Assembly (NCBI RefSeq): GCF_019578655.1
Contig: NC_063258.1
Location: 11,846,802-11,910,801, forward strand
Direction: 5' to 3'
DNA: 64,000 nt
Source of the DNA: Ricinus communis
Lineage: Eukaryota; Streptophyta; Magnoliopsida; Malpighiales; Euphorbiaceae
Part shown: positions 19,751 to 30,794 of the stretch, one piece after another
Layout of the letters: every line of letters starts with the position of its first letter
Position numbering within the stretch: position 1 is the first letter of the stretch
The notes under the pieces: model-generated
What the model was told of the DNA's origin: nothing
Database searches by the model: none
Seen by the model: only the letters and a program-made list of their open reading frames with translations
Translations under genes and position numbers: made by a program

Positions 19751-21347
19751 ATGACCAGGAGGTCCAACCCTGATCTAGTAGACCGTCTTTCAGAACTAGA
19801 GTGATCCCTCAGGCAATTGAGGAAGCGATTGAATGTAGAGGAAGAAGAGATTTAGGCTAGAAAAGTCGTACACGAGAGTGAGCCGAAAAACATTATAGTT
19901 GAGATGGCGGATGCCAACGACAACAATGTCAATAACCAGACAATGTATGATTTTGCAAAACCATCATTGGAGGGGATGCAAACATGTATTACGAGACCGG
20001 CTATGGCTGCCAATAATTTTGAAATAAAGGCTACAAATGGTGCAGCAAATGGTTCAGTTTGTAGGCTTGCCATATGAGGATCCTAACGCATATATAGCAA
20101 GTTTCTTGGAGATTTATGATACCTTCAAGATTAATGGGACAACAGACGATGCAATTCATCTCCGCTTGTTCCCATTATCCTTGAGAGATAGAGCAAAGGG
20201 GTGACTACAGTCACTACCTCCTAACACTATCACTACCTGGGATTATATGGCAGAGAAATTTCTATTTAAGTACTTTCCTCCCTCTAAAACTGTTAAACTT
20301 AGAAATGACATCTTCTTTTGTGCAATTTGATGATGAGTCAATGTACGACACTTGGAAGAGGTACAAGGACCTACTGTGATGCTACCCACACTAAGGACAC
20401 CAATCTGATTATAAGTACAAACTTTTTATAATGGTTTAAATTTGGCTACTAAGCAGATGCTAGATGCAGTTGTAGGTGATTCTTTGAGTAGCAAGACACT
20501 AGGACAAGCCCAAAGCTTGATTGAGGAGATGGCCAAAAATAATTACCCGTGGCACACTACTAGGAGTAGGATGGGACGTTAAGGGAGTGTACACCAGTTG
20601 GATGCCACTGCAGCCTTGGCAGCTCTAGTGGAGTTATTATTAAGAAACTTGATCAACTCCAAATGCCTGTCTAAGCAGCTCAAGCAAGCTCTAAGTCTTG
20701 TGGTGGCCCGTATTACAGTAGTAACTATATATAGGGAGGTATGCTTGCCTCTTCTTCTTCATCTAACCATGAACAAGTGGACTATATAGGAAGTCAGCCT
20801 AGGCAGCAGAACAATCCATACAGAAACAACTATAATCCAGGATAGAGAAATCATCTGAACTTCGGATGGAGAAACAACAACAACTAGGGGCCATCAAGGT
20901 TTCAGCAACTACATCAGCAGTCGCAACAATCTATTCTCCCACCTCAGTCTCCTCAAACTTAAGAGAAAAAGCATAACTTAGAGGAGCTGATGATAAAGTT
21001 TGTGTCCGCTTTGGAGACCAGATTCCAGCAGACGGACGCAGCTCTTAGAAATCAATAGGCCTCCATTCAGAACTTGGAGAATCAGATAGGCCAGATTTCT
21101 AAGATGATGACTGAGAGGCAGCTAGGGACTTTGCCCAGTAATATGGAGTCCAACTCGAGAGAGCACATAAAGGCTATCACTTTACGATCAAGTAAGCAAC
21201 TATCTAGTTCTATTCCTATTTATGATGATTATGTTTTGCAGGAAGATTCAGGTAGGAAAGATGGAGATAGCAAGGTGATGGTGCTATAGAAGATAGAGCG
21301 CAAGAAGAAGAGTCCTCTGAGGGAATACCAGCCCCTGATCCCATAAT
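19751..21347 (+). pseudogene. gag (A2)
   Basis: ATG at 19751 starts MTRRSNPDLVDRL. The capsid region shows LFPLSLRDRAKG (about 20170), TITTWDYMAEKFLFKYFPP (about 20230), AKLRNDI-like, QTFYNGLN and a basic N/Q-rich region. SIQNLENQIGQISKMMTERQ and HIKAITLRSS close gag at about 21070-21200. This is the usual Athila/Tat Gag order. The product would form the virus-like particle. Multiple stops; sequence homologous to A2' ends at about 21347 (CCCATA), where the pararetrovirus-like piece begins. Confidence 0.8.
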
Positions 21348-22637
21348 GTTCAAAATCAAAATAATTATACAAATCAAATTCTTTTTACAATTGCTTCACA
21401 ATTTGATAGGATAGAGACATCTAGCCTAAATAATCAAGCACCTAGGCCAGGTGGTATACCTATGAAACCTATTTTTCAACCCCATGAGATTCCTGAACAA
21501 CAATTAATTAAATTAAATGATAAAGATGATATTTTGAACCAAATAAATTTAAAATTAGCTAGTCTGTCCTTGAAAGATAAACCTTCACATTAGTGTACTT
21601 AATTCTGATAATCTTGAACAAAATAAAGTTAAAAATTTAGAGAGTCAATTTATTAACGATAAAATTGAAATAAATAAAATATACCATAATAAAGGTTTTG
21701 ACAAACCTAGGACTAGACATTATTATCCTAGACCTACTCCTCCAGATGTCTTGTTTGAGGAAAGAGTTAGCTTTACTCAAGCAAAATATGATGGAGATTC
21801 CACATTTATGAATGGAACTTAGATGGTCCGGTCTGAATATCGGATTTTAAATATGTTACAAGAAATGACCATGGCACATGCTTAAATGCGAGCCGGATCT
21901 GTAAATAATCGATAAAAAAATAGCTCGGATGTTAATATCGGCTTCACCGGGTCAATTAAAAGGATGGTGGGATAATTACACCTCCTTAGAAGATAAATCA
22001 AGAATTTTAAATGCTAGGAAAATAGTTATAAAAACTGAAAATCAAACATCTATTCAAACTGAAGAAGAAGATGCTGTAGCAACTTTACTTTTTGCTATTA
22101 CAAAATGTTTTGTTGGTGAACCTAATCAATATCAAATTCGATCTTCTGAAATTCTTTCAAATCTAACTTGTCCTAAACTTCAAGATTTTCGTTGGTACAA
22201 AGATGTCTTTTTAACAAAGGTTTTCTCTAGAACTGATTGTAACCATAGTTTTTGGAAAGAAAGATTTATTGCTGGTTTACCTAAATTATTCGCTGAAAAA
22301 GTTAGAACAAGGATTAGAGATTTTTATGGAAATACTATTCCTTATGATACTTTAACCTATGGAGAAATTATTAATTTTATTAATAATAAAGGCTTAGCTT
22401 TGTGTATTGATTTGAAATTAAAAGCTAAAATTAAAAATGAATTTTCACAATCTAAAAAGGAGTTAGGAGATTTTTGTTTTCAATATGGCTATGAACGTAT
22501 TCAAGCCCCTTCTTCAAAAACTAAAAAATATTTGAAAAGAAAATCTTCTAATAAAAATTATAGAAAAAATACTCCGAATTTTCAAAAAACTTCTTCATCC
22601 AAAAATATTTCTCAAAATAAAAATCTTTTATTATTTT
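21348..22637 (+). pseudogene. caulimovirid-like (endogenous pararetrovirus) capsid gene fragment
   Basis: Unlike its surroundings. The upstream part (21350-21900) reads PRPGGIPMKPIFQPHEIPEQ, then YYPRPTPPDVLFEERVSF, then SEYRILNMLQEMTMAHA, with stops. 21929-22630 is open and reads GQLKGWWDNYTSLEDKSRIL, DFRWYKDVFLTKV, FWKERFIAGLP and LTYGEIINFINNKGLALCID, then a lysine-rich tail. I recognise this order from coat-protein regions of plant endogenous pararetroviruses (Caulimoviridae; florendovirus- or petuvirus-like), from memory. No zinc knuckle, movement protein or viral RT follows: gypsy RT begins at about 22638 in another frame. A retrotransposon gag of the same superfamily is the alternative. 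Confidence 0.6.
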
Positions 22638-23640
22638 TTAGACGGTTTTTCGGGTTACTTCCAGATTCCCATTGCACTTGAAGACTAGGAGAAGATAACC
22701 TTTACGTGCTTGTATGGTACGTTTGCTTATATGAGGATGCCATTCGGATTGTGCAATGCACCTTCGACTTTTCAAAGGTCTATAATGGCGATCTTCTATG
22801 ATATGGTTGAGGAGTCCATGGAGGTCTTTATGGATGACTTTTCTATATTTGGTAACTCTTTTACTCACTGTTTACATAATCTATAATGCATGCTTGAGCG
22901 TTATGTGGACACTAACCTAGTCCTTAATTGGGAGAAGTGTCATTTTATGGTTAGGAAAGGTATAGTGCTGGGACACAAAATTTCACATGAGGGGATGGAG
23001 GTTGATAGGGCCAAGGTGGATACTATTGCTAAATTACTCCTACCTAGTTCAGTTAAGGCTGTTAGGAGTTTCTTAGGTCATACAGGTTTCTATAGGAGGT
23101 TTATTAAGGACTTCTATAAGATTGCTAGACCTTTAACTCAATTACTTGTAAAGGATGCTCCTTTCGTATTTTCTGATGATTATTTGCATGCTTTTCAGTT
23201 GTTGAAGGAGAAATTAACAACAGCCCTGATTATGGTTTCACCTAATTAGGAGCTACCATTTGAGCTTATATGCAGTGCTAGTGATTTTGCAATTGGAGTT
23301 GTTTTAGGATAGAGGAGAGATAAGAAGTTCCAACCAATATACTATGCTAACAAGACATTGATTGATGATCAGGAGCACTACACCACCACTAAAAAGGAGC
23401 TTCTAGCTGTTGTTTTAGCATTTGACAACTTCATATCATATTTAGTGTTATCAAAGACTGTGGTCTACATGGACCATTCCGCAGTCAGGTACTTGTTTAA
23501 CAAGAATGATGGAAAGCCTAGACTTATTCGTTGGATTCTGTTGTTACAGGAGTTTGATATTTAGATCAAGGATAAGAAAGGTGCTGAGAATATAGCAGTA
23601 GACCACCTATCTAGCCTAGAAAACCTGACTTTGAAGGCGC
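22638..23640 (+). pseudogene. reverse transcriptase and RNase H (A2)
   Basis: RT begins inside the palm at DGFSGYFQIPIA, continues TFAYMRMPFGLCNAPSTFQ and has an intact catalytic motif, VFMDDFSIFGNSF (about 22830). GIVLGHKISHEGMEVDRAKV and FLGHTGFYRRFIKDF follow. RNase H at 23265-23620 shows [48 protein letters not shown] and AVDHLSSLE. This is typical Athila/Tat. Missing is the RT N-terminal half, replaced by the capsid-like fragment. Stops at about 22886, 23248, 23310 and 23563. Confidence 0.85.
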
Positions 23641-24956
23641 TTGATGACAATTTTCTAGAAGAATTCCTATGCTCAGTTCAGGTTAATTTTGATATCCCTT
23701 GGTTTTTTGATTTTGCAAACTATCTGGTTATTGAAGTCCTTCCGAAGGGTATGACGTTTCAGCGAAAGAAGAAATTTTTTTCTAAATTGAAATACTACAT
23801 TTGGGAGGACCCTTTCTTGTTCAGAGTTTGCACATATCGAGTTATTCAGCGATGTGTACATAGGGAGGAGATTCTCTAGATTTTAAGGCATTGCCATGAA
23901 GGACCAACAGGAGGTCATCAAGCTGCAAATCACACAACTATGAAGGTGCTAGACTCTGGCCGACGATCTTTAGGGATGCTAGAGCATTTGTCCAGTTTTG
24001 TGATGCATACCAAAGATCAGGTAACATCTCTACTCGTGATGAGATGCCCTAAACAAGCATTCAAGCTGTTGAGATTTTTAATGTTTGGGGCATTGACTTC
24101 ATGGGACCTTTCCCTTCTTCCTATCGCAATAAATACATCTTGGTTGCTGTTGAGTACTTTTTAAATTGCGCTGTATCACAAGCTTTTCCCATTGATGATG
24201 CTATGGAAGTTATAGGATTCCTCAAAAGACTGTTTGCTAGGTTCGGGACACCTAAAGCTCTTATTAGTGACAGGGGGACTCATTTCTATAATGCCCAGTT
24301 AGAAAAGGTTCTTAAACGCTATTGTGTATCATATAGGTTTTCCACATCCTATCACCCACAAACCAGTAGGCAAGTGGAGGTTACTAATAGTGGTTTGAAA
24401 CAGATTTAAGAGTAAACTCTAGGAGTGAGTAGGAAGGATTGGGTGGAGAAGCTAGATAATGCCTTGTGGGCATTTAGGATGGCCTATCATACTTTAACTT
24501 GTTTTACACAATATAGGCTAGTTTATGGGAAATCATGCCATTTGCTTGTTGAACTTGAGCAGAAAACATTGTAGGCTTTGAAAACTTGAAATTTTGATGT
24601 TGATAATGCAGGTAAAAATAGACAGTGGCAGCTTAACGAGTTGGAAGAGTGGCGTAACCAAGCATATGACAACTCTTTAATCTACAAGGAGTGTACTAAG
24701 AAGTGGCATGACAAGAGGTAAGGAGCACTAAGGAGTTCCAAGTTGGGGATAGTGTTTTATTGTATAACTCATGACTCTAAAGAGCTGTTGGTCAGGACCG
24801 CTCACTGTCCAATAAGTTTTCCCATATGGCACAATAGAATTGCACCATCTAGAGAAGGGAAACTTCAAGGTCAATGGGCATAGGTTGAAGCATTACTATG
24901 GTGACTCACTAGAGCTCGAGGAGCGAGTCAACCTTTTATTTCATCAACAAGAGTAG
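23641..24956 (+). pseudogene. integrase and pol C-terminus (A2)
   Basis: 23641-23900 is the linker (FADYLVxxVLPKGMTFQRKKKFF-like). The zinc-binding region at 23885-24070 is frameshifted. The core has [35 protein letters not shown] and VEVTNSGLK, giving D-D-E. The tail includes ALWAFRMAYHT, WRNQAYDNS, KKWHDKR and the conserved end KVNGHRLKHY-like, broken by stops. The last codons are near 24955. Confidence 0.8.
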
Positions 24957-25189
24957 CTCAAGCATTATGAGTCGGGGAAAAAAATAGCGCTTTTGGGAGG
25001 CACCTGAATTTTTATTTTATGTTTTTTTAAACATTTTTAATCATTAGTTTTTGAACATTATTATTTCTAGTATAGTCTTCATTTTCATTTAATTTTTCTA
25101 AGTTTTATATGCCATTTGAGTGTTTAGAAATATGTGGAAGGTAACTTGAATGTTTGACTGTTGAAAATTGCAGGAAATTGCACGTGAAA
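24957..25189 (+). other. post-pol tail (A2)
   Basis: Contains AGCGCTTTTGGGAGGCACC, the conserved phrase found just after the pol stop in elements I and III, then AT-rich noncoding sequence. No gene. Confidence 0.6.
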
Positions 25190-25560
25190 AAGTGCCTGAA
25201 ATGAATTCTGAGTTTCAGCATGGTCTTGGAGGTTCAACACCCATTATTTTAGGAGGCGTGTTGAGAGAAACATGTAATTTCAACACGTCTTCCGAAACAC
25301 GGTTTGTGGACACGATTGTGTCAGACAACCTGCCTGTGTTAAGGACACACAAACCGTGTTGAGTTGAAAAGGGAATTCAACATGTCTTTTGAGAGTAACA
25401 AGTGTTGTGGACACGACTGTGTAAGATAACAGGCCCATGTTTAGGACACATAACCATGCTGGTAGAAAAAATGGACTTTAGCACGTCTTCCGCGGCTAAC
25501 ACGTGCTGGGAGAATGGCCGTGCTAGTCACACAGGTGTGCTAGCCTCAACATCTATATAA
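25190..25560 (+). promoter_or_regulatory. internal LTR-like promoter block with TATA box (A2)
   Basis: CpG-rich island with repeated CACG/CGTG half-sites (AACACGTCTTCCG, GGCCGTGCTAGTCAC). TATATAA at 25554-25560 is followed by a pyrimidine-rich start-site-like segment (CTCTCCTCTCTCTTTG). Same position and layout as 1540-1870 and 62270-62574. Promoter role is inferred. Confidence 0.5.
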
Positions 25561-26051
25561 ACCGGGCCATATTGTAAGTAGCAAAATTTTCGCTCTCCTC
25601 TCTCTTTGCACGTATAGACCGATATCCTCTCCCTCTTTTCCTTCAACTTTCAAGAAATTTTCAAGTTTCTTCCTTAACTTTGTTCAATGCTCCATTTTGG
25701 TATATGATTTTACTCTTTTCTTTAATTAAGTCAATTATTTCTAAATTTTTTTATATTGTTTCTTATTTTCATTATCCTTTGTTAATTTTGTTATTTCGTT
25801 AAATTCATCACTTTTGTTGCATTTTATTTATTGCTTCGTTCGATTTCTTATTTTTCTTTTAATGTTGATTTGATGTTATTATTTATTTTGCTTTATTAGT
25901 TACTATTATTTATATTTTTATTTTCTTTTATTCTGCATTGGAATTGCCCGATTACTATTGTTGAAAATATGTTAAATTGTTGTTCTGTTGCTATTAAACT
26001 GTTGCTGTTATTGGAATGATTGTCTCTTTAGTGCAAGAATTACTATTTTAG
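25561..26051 (+). other. AT-rich leader (A2)
   Basis: Corresponds to the intron-like leaders at 1970-2446 and 62673-63084. An AG at 26050-26051 precedes the coding-like part, but the GTAAGT donor is not preserved. Confidence 0.4.
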
Positions 26052-26298
26052 CAAGAGGTTTGATCAATTTTCATGCAAGAACCATGGTTGAACGGCGTGA
26101 GAGACCTTGGAAGGTGGGTGTCTACAAGAGAAGGCATTCAGACTCGATTGACCTACCTGCACCACCTGCACCTGCACCACCTGCAGATGCACCTTGAGCA
26201 CCTACACCACGACATAGACTTTTACAATTTCAGAGCCCCACTCACGAGGCTCGTTATAAGCAGCTATAGTACAGGCAGTTAGGCTGTGGGAGATGCAT
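26052..26298 (+). pseudogene. ORF1-like post-pol protein, N-terminal piece (A2)
   Basis: Reads ARTMVERRERPWKVG, then a PAPPAPAPP proline run (26155-26200), then RLLQFQSPTHEARYKQL and GCGRCI, where element III is inserted after TGCAT. The continuation DWQALEIGGLATEVREL is at 32263, so one frame was split. A basic N-terminus and proline linker precede the ORF1-like domain. Confidence 0.65.
26294..26298. repeat. target-site duplication, left (TGCAT)
   Basis: Perfect match with 32258-32262, flanking element III. Confidence 0.95.
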
Positions 26299-27711
26299 TG
26301 ATGTGCATAGTTTTACACATATTTTTTTGCATACTATTGTTTATTTTCTTAGCAATTATTATGCTTTTATTCCAAGATCACCCGTGTTTTATGTTCTTTT
26401 GCATTTCAGGAGAATTTATAGGACCATCATCAGTGTTTGAGCAATTATAGATCAATACGTGCGAAAACGAAAGTGAATTCATCAAAATTGCATAAAGGAA
26501 TATCAAACATTGAGAGCACGGCTTGGACTCTAGCCGTGACCAACCATTAGCCTTTGATCCTCAAATATGGCATTTTGGGCACGATTTTTGAGGCTATCAT
26601 GGCCTCCAGCATAGCCTGTGGTGGCTCAGCATCGGCGGGGGCACGGCCAGGAAGAAAACCTAACTTGCAAGATCCGAAGGTTTAACACCACCTGGACTTC
26701 GACCGTGCTGTGGCAATTATATAAGGAAAGCGATTTCTTCAGCTAGAAAAAGAAAGGAGGAGGAGAGTTTTGGCGGCTGGTTCGGTCTATGCATAGTACT
26801 GAGTTCGGGACAGAGTTGTAGAGAGTGAGAACCCAAAATCACAAGGTTCTGAGTGCAAAACAGTAATGGAGCAAATCGAGAGGCAATTGGGGAGATCAAT
26901 TGTAGTGCATATTCAGATTTGGAGTTGTTCATCCAATTCAAGAGAAAAGGGTGTACATGTTTCATTTTCATTATTCTTTCATTGTAATTGATTTCCTAGT
27001 TGTTTTAAATAAGAACATGTGTAGCTAGATCGGTTAAATCCATTGGGATTTCTTTACTATGTTGGCTTAGTATTAAATTATTGGATTGCTTGAGTTTAGT
27101 TTTGTATCCTTCTTGCTTTTAGTATTAATAAGATAATGCATTATTCATGAGACGTTGTGAATTGTGGTGTTTAGATTGCTTTATGTGATTGTGAAGTCCA
27201 TTTGGCAATTGGAATTTTGAATAGCAAGAACCGGTTAATAATCACTTAGAGATAAGGGTAATTAACTTGCCGGATTAAAGCTTAATGCTAATTTAAGAAT
27301 CAATCATTAGGAAGAGATTCCAATTTTAGGTTCTTGAGTTTAGGAATTCGGTTATCTCGAGAGAGAAACCGAATTCAATTAAGAATTCATCCACAGGTAG
27401 CATAATTGGACTCATCAATCTGTTATCTTTTGTTTGATTGCCAACTAGTCTAGGTTCCCTTTGGGTTTGCTTTATTGTCTTGATTATTTTATTTATCCAT
27501 TCATTCCTGCATCTCATTTAAAACTTAGCTTGTAGTTATTAGGAAATTTAGAAATTATTCATCATTCATTTTAGGCTAATATAATAGAGAAAAAAGTAGT
27601 AACTTTGGGCTTTCACTTTCCCGAGGGACACGACCTTGATACTCGCCATTAGTGCTAGACTGCATCGATAGGTTCACTGCCTTGGATTGTAGCTACACAA
27701 ATAGCCTATCA
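26299..27711 (+). repeat. 5' LTR of element III (1413 bp)
   Basis: TGATGTGCAT...GCCTATCA. CpG-rich block 26515-26700; TATATAA box at 26718-26724, so transcription likely starts about 30 bp further on. Relative to the 3' LTR it lacks part of the CpG-rich block (31220-31260). Confidence 0.93.
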
Positions 27712-27717
27712 AGTTTT

Positions 27718-27735
27718 TAGCGCCGTTGCCTGGGA
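27718..27735 (+). promoter_or_regulatory. primer-binding site, tRNA-Asp type (element III)
   Basis: TAGCGCCGTTGCCTGGGA matches the recalled tRNA-Asp complement at 16 of 18 bases and sits 6 bp after the LTR. Confidence 0.85.
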
Positions 27736-27854
27736 CTGTTTGAAAATTAGAGTGTAATTTGCTATTTGTTACTTTAGCCATTTTTTTATTTTTTTATTTT
27801 ATTTTATCTGTACATATTTATTTAGTTTAAGTTTATGATTCAAGTAGTGAATGA

Positions 27855-28146
27855 TAAGGAGGTTTAATGCTAAATTCTAACTCCTTGTATGACGCGTTGG
27901 AGAATGCAATCAGGAACTAAGAGAGTGCTAAAAATTGGGACACCCGTGCAGCCTTAGAAAGTCGAGTGGAATCATTTTAGATGGCTACCGATCAACTCTC
28001 CACTCCTATCCTTTCATCTCAAGAATTTTGTGAAATTTGTTGTGGTTTACATTTGAGTAATGATTGTCCATTATGCAATGATTTTGCTCATTGTTCTTAT
28101 AACTTTAAACAGGTGAATTATATGGGAAGTTGGCTAAATAACTAGT
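27855..28146 (+). pseudogene. gag N-terminal remnant (element III)
   Basis: Starts near 27855 with an arginine-rich phrase like MTRRSN of A2 gag. It contains FCEICCGLHLSNDCPLCNDF at about 28030-28090, a Cys/His-rich segment, and AHCSYNFKQVNYMGSW before the next open frame. Frames are broken and most of the capsid is missing. Confidence 0.5.
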
Positions 28147-28944
28147 ATGAAAGCACCTACAATCAAGAATGGAGCTCATTCACCCTTTGGATGGAGCTTA
28201 GATGGCCAAGAACCACCACGATCTCAACAACTACATCAGCAACCTAGACTTGCACCTTCAGCTCAAGATGAAGAGTTAGTGTCAGAGGAGCTCATGATGA
28301 GGAACAATTGGAAACTAGCTGCAGAACAATTGGAAACTCAATTAAACACTACTGAATCCGAGGAACATTTAAGCATCATCACTTTGCATTCAGGTGAGAA
28401 TTTTTCTGGTTTATCTACTATGTTTGACGATGACACTTATGTGCAGGACAACTCCTTGAACATGGAGATAGAACTAGAAAAGGAGAAAGCAAACATGATT
28501 CTTCTAAAAGACTACCAATTGGAATGTATAGTTGATGATTCTGAGTTGTAGTCACAAGAATTTTTACTGGATTTTCCACAGGAACTTTCGATGATGGAAG
28601 ATGAGCACGAGTTATCCAATGAAGAAGTCTTGGAGCAGCTCGAGTTTCTTCTAGCAAGCGAACCAAGCCAAGGACTGCAGAAAACCATTGACATTCCTGA
28701 AGAAATTGCCCAACCGTTGATCCTTCCAATTGGTGAAACTTCAGCTTTCAAATTAGAAGAGCCTCTAGAGAGTCATGACTTCGTGCAACAATATGAGAAG
28801 CGAGTTTTACCCATCATATTGGCAGCTTGCTTAACAGTGGAGAGGAGAAAATTAACAATTATCCCTCTTAGCGGATACTTAAAGCCATTTGCTTGGAAGA
28901 AGGATGGATGGTCATCGATCACACCCGTTTGCTTTTCACCATGA
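28147..28944 (+). pseudogene. gag-derived ORF of element III, one internal stop
   Basis: One frame of about 265 codons, interrupted only by TAG at 28549-28551. The first part has FGWSLDGQEPPRSQQLHQQ, aligning with the A2 gag end (FGWRNN...SRFQQLHQQ), and LSIITLHSGENF, a variant of KAITLRSGK. The middle is acidic. HELSNEEVLEQLEFLLASEPS matches element I residues 236-257. The last part, LKPFAWKKDG, resembles the pre-RT linker, and the stop is followed by the post-pol phrase. It is thus the 5' and 3' edges of gag-pol joined after loss of the enzyme core. Function unknown. Confidence 0.65.
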
Positions 28945-30779
28945 GTCCAGCTAAAAAGACTCATCACATAAAAAAGAAGCGCTTTTGGGAGGCACCCCAA
29001 CTTTTATTTTTTATTTTTAATATTTTAATCTTTGTTTTGAAATATTTTATTAGTTTTAGTTTTCACATTTTATTTAATTTATTTTATTATTCTCAGCTTC
29101 TACCGAGGACGCACTGAATTTCCACTACACCAGCCTCAGTGGATGATCAGGGCAGTACCCTAGATCTTTTCATTTTTTCTTGTATTTATTTACTTTATGT
29201 TTCATACATGTCATGCACTTGGATTATATTGCCTTTGTTTCTCTTATTTGAGCATCCCATGCGGGGTATCCATAACGTTTTACACTGAGGACAGGGTGTT
29301 CTTCAAGTGTAGGGTGGTTGTGGGTAAACCTTATAATCTTTCTCTCTCCTATGGTTTTTAGATATATCTGAAATTGCTATCACTAGGTGTTGTGTATTGT
29401 TAGGATATCAGGACACTGTGTCTTTATGCACTTAAGTATGCTATATTTGAGCTGATTGATGACTTGATTTATAGAATTATAGTTACTTTTCTTTGTTGTT
29501 CATTGTCCTTGGAAAACAATTGATGGTGTTTTACTCATCAGCCTTGCCGGGTTAAACCGGTGTTATTTAATTATTTTTTGAAATTGTCAAATTTTAACTT
29601 AGAACGTTGATAATGTTATATGCATGTGTTTCTTAAGTAATGATTCAATTAATGATGTTGTGAACCAATTGCACCTAATACCACACCTCAAAGTGAAATT
29701 TTGAGCCTATTAAGCATCCATTATACTTATGCTCTTTATATTTCTTGTTTGAGTGTGCATTGTACTTGACTTTGCTTCTAGAACTTGCTTTATAATGCTT
29801 GTTGAAGTTGCATGAATATTGAGAATACCATGAGATGATTTGGACGATTTAGGATTCACCATATTTGACCAAAAGCCTACCCTTTATGTTTCCATTAGTT
29901 AGCCAGTTTTGAGCCTTAACCTTTTCTTCATAATTTACACCTATACACTTCAATTATACCATTCTTTACATTCATCTTTCCTTTACCCTTATGCTGGAAT
30001 TTCTTTGTGTGATTTACTCACCTTTATGTGGGATTAAAATCCCAGTTGCTATGTTGGTAAATTCACTAAGTCCTTTTCATATTTTAGATGCTCCCTTCGA
30101 TCCAAACTGTATTTTTATTCTTTACTTATGCAGCAGTTCTCTTATAAGCTGCTAGTTTATTATTCAAAAAAAAAAAGAATAAGAAGAAAATAAACAAAAT
30201 TCTTTCATTATTTATCTCTTTATTGGATTTAGAGCATTTTCGAGTGTTATTCTATGAAGTGAGAATTTTAGTGAATAATTCCTCTGGTATTATTAGGCAT
30301 TTAATCCTTTGAGCATATATTATTGTTTATCCCATGAATTCCAGCATTTTCATAACTTCTTTCCCAAATCTCCGTACCTTTACCTTAGCCCCATTACAAC
30401 CTTGGTAAAGACCCTTTGATTTTAGTATTTACTTATTCACACATAGCGAAGATATGATTTATGAGCAAGCTTATGGTGAGCAGGTTTTTGTGCATTTGCT
30501 TTGAGGGATTTGTTTTTCACCTTATATACACTTTGAGTGACTTGAGTGATCCCTCTGAGGCATTGGTTTGTGATGTTTATATTGAGTTGTCATTTAAGTT
30601 ATTCATGCATTAATATTATTTCCATTCTTTGTTAATGATTTGCAATTTGATTTATGATTGAGTATCCTTTGAGATGTGTTGAATATTATCTATGTGGACT
30701 AGGGGCATAAACTGTAAGGAATTGCTGATTATAGTTTTGTGAGGTGAGTTATTAATTGCTTGAGGACAAGCAATAGCTT
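28945..30779 (+). other. 3' noncoding region of element III
   Basis: Begins with GCGCTTTTGGGAGGCACCCC, then a T-rich tract. 29690-29950 is the block conserved with elements I and A2. There is no CpG-rich promoter-like block or ORF1-like frame in this element. Rest AT-rich; nothing coding. Confidence 0.6.
29305..29319 (+). promoter_or_regulatory. internal polypurine-tract-like copy (element III)
   Basis: AAGTGTAGGGTGGTT after GAGGACAGGGTGTTC, echoing the terminal GAGGACAAG...AAGTGTTGGGTGATT at 30763-30794. Confidence 0.45.
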
Positions 30780-30794
30780 AAGTGTTGGGTGATT
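30780..30794 (+). promoter_or_regulatory. polypurine tract (element III)
   Basis: AAGTGTTGGGTGATT directly before the 3' LTR start, TGATGTGCAT. Confidence 0.75.

Noticed and set aside
27718..27735. Possible tRNA gene
   Set aside because: Only the 18-base complement of a tRNA 3' end after an LTR; no cloverleaf, so it is a primer-binding site. No tRNA genes were seen elsewhere.
28418..28751. Minus-strand open frames of 79-103 codons
   Set aside because: Antisense of the gag-derived frame of element III; no independent support.
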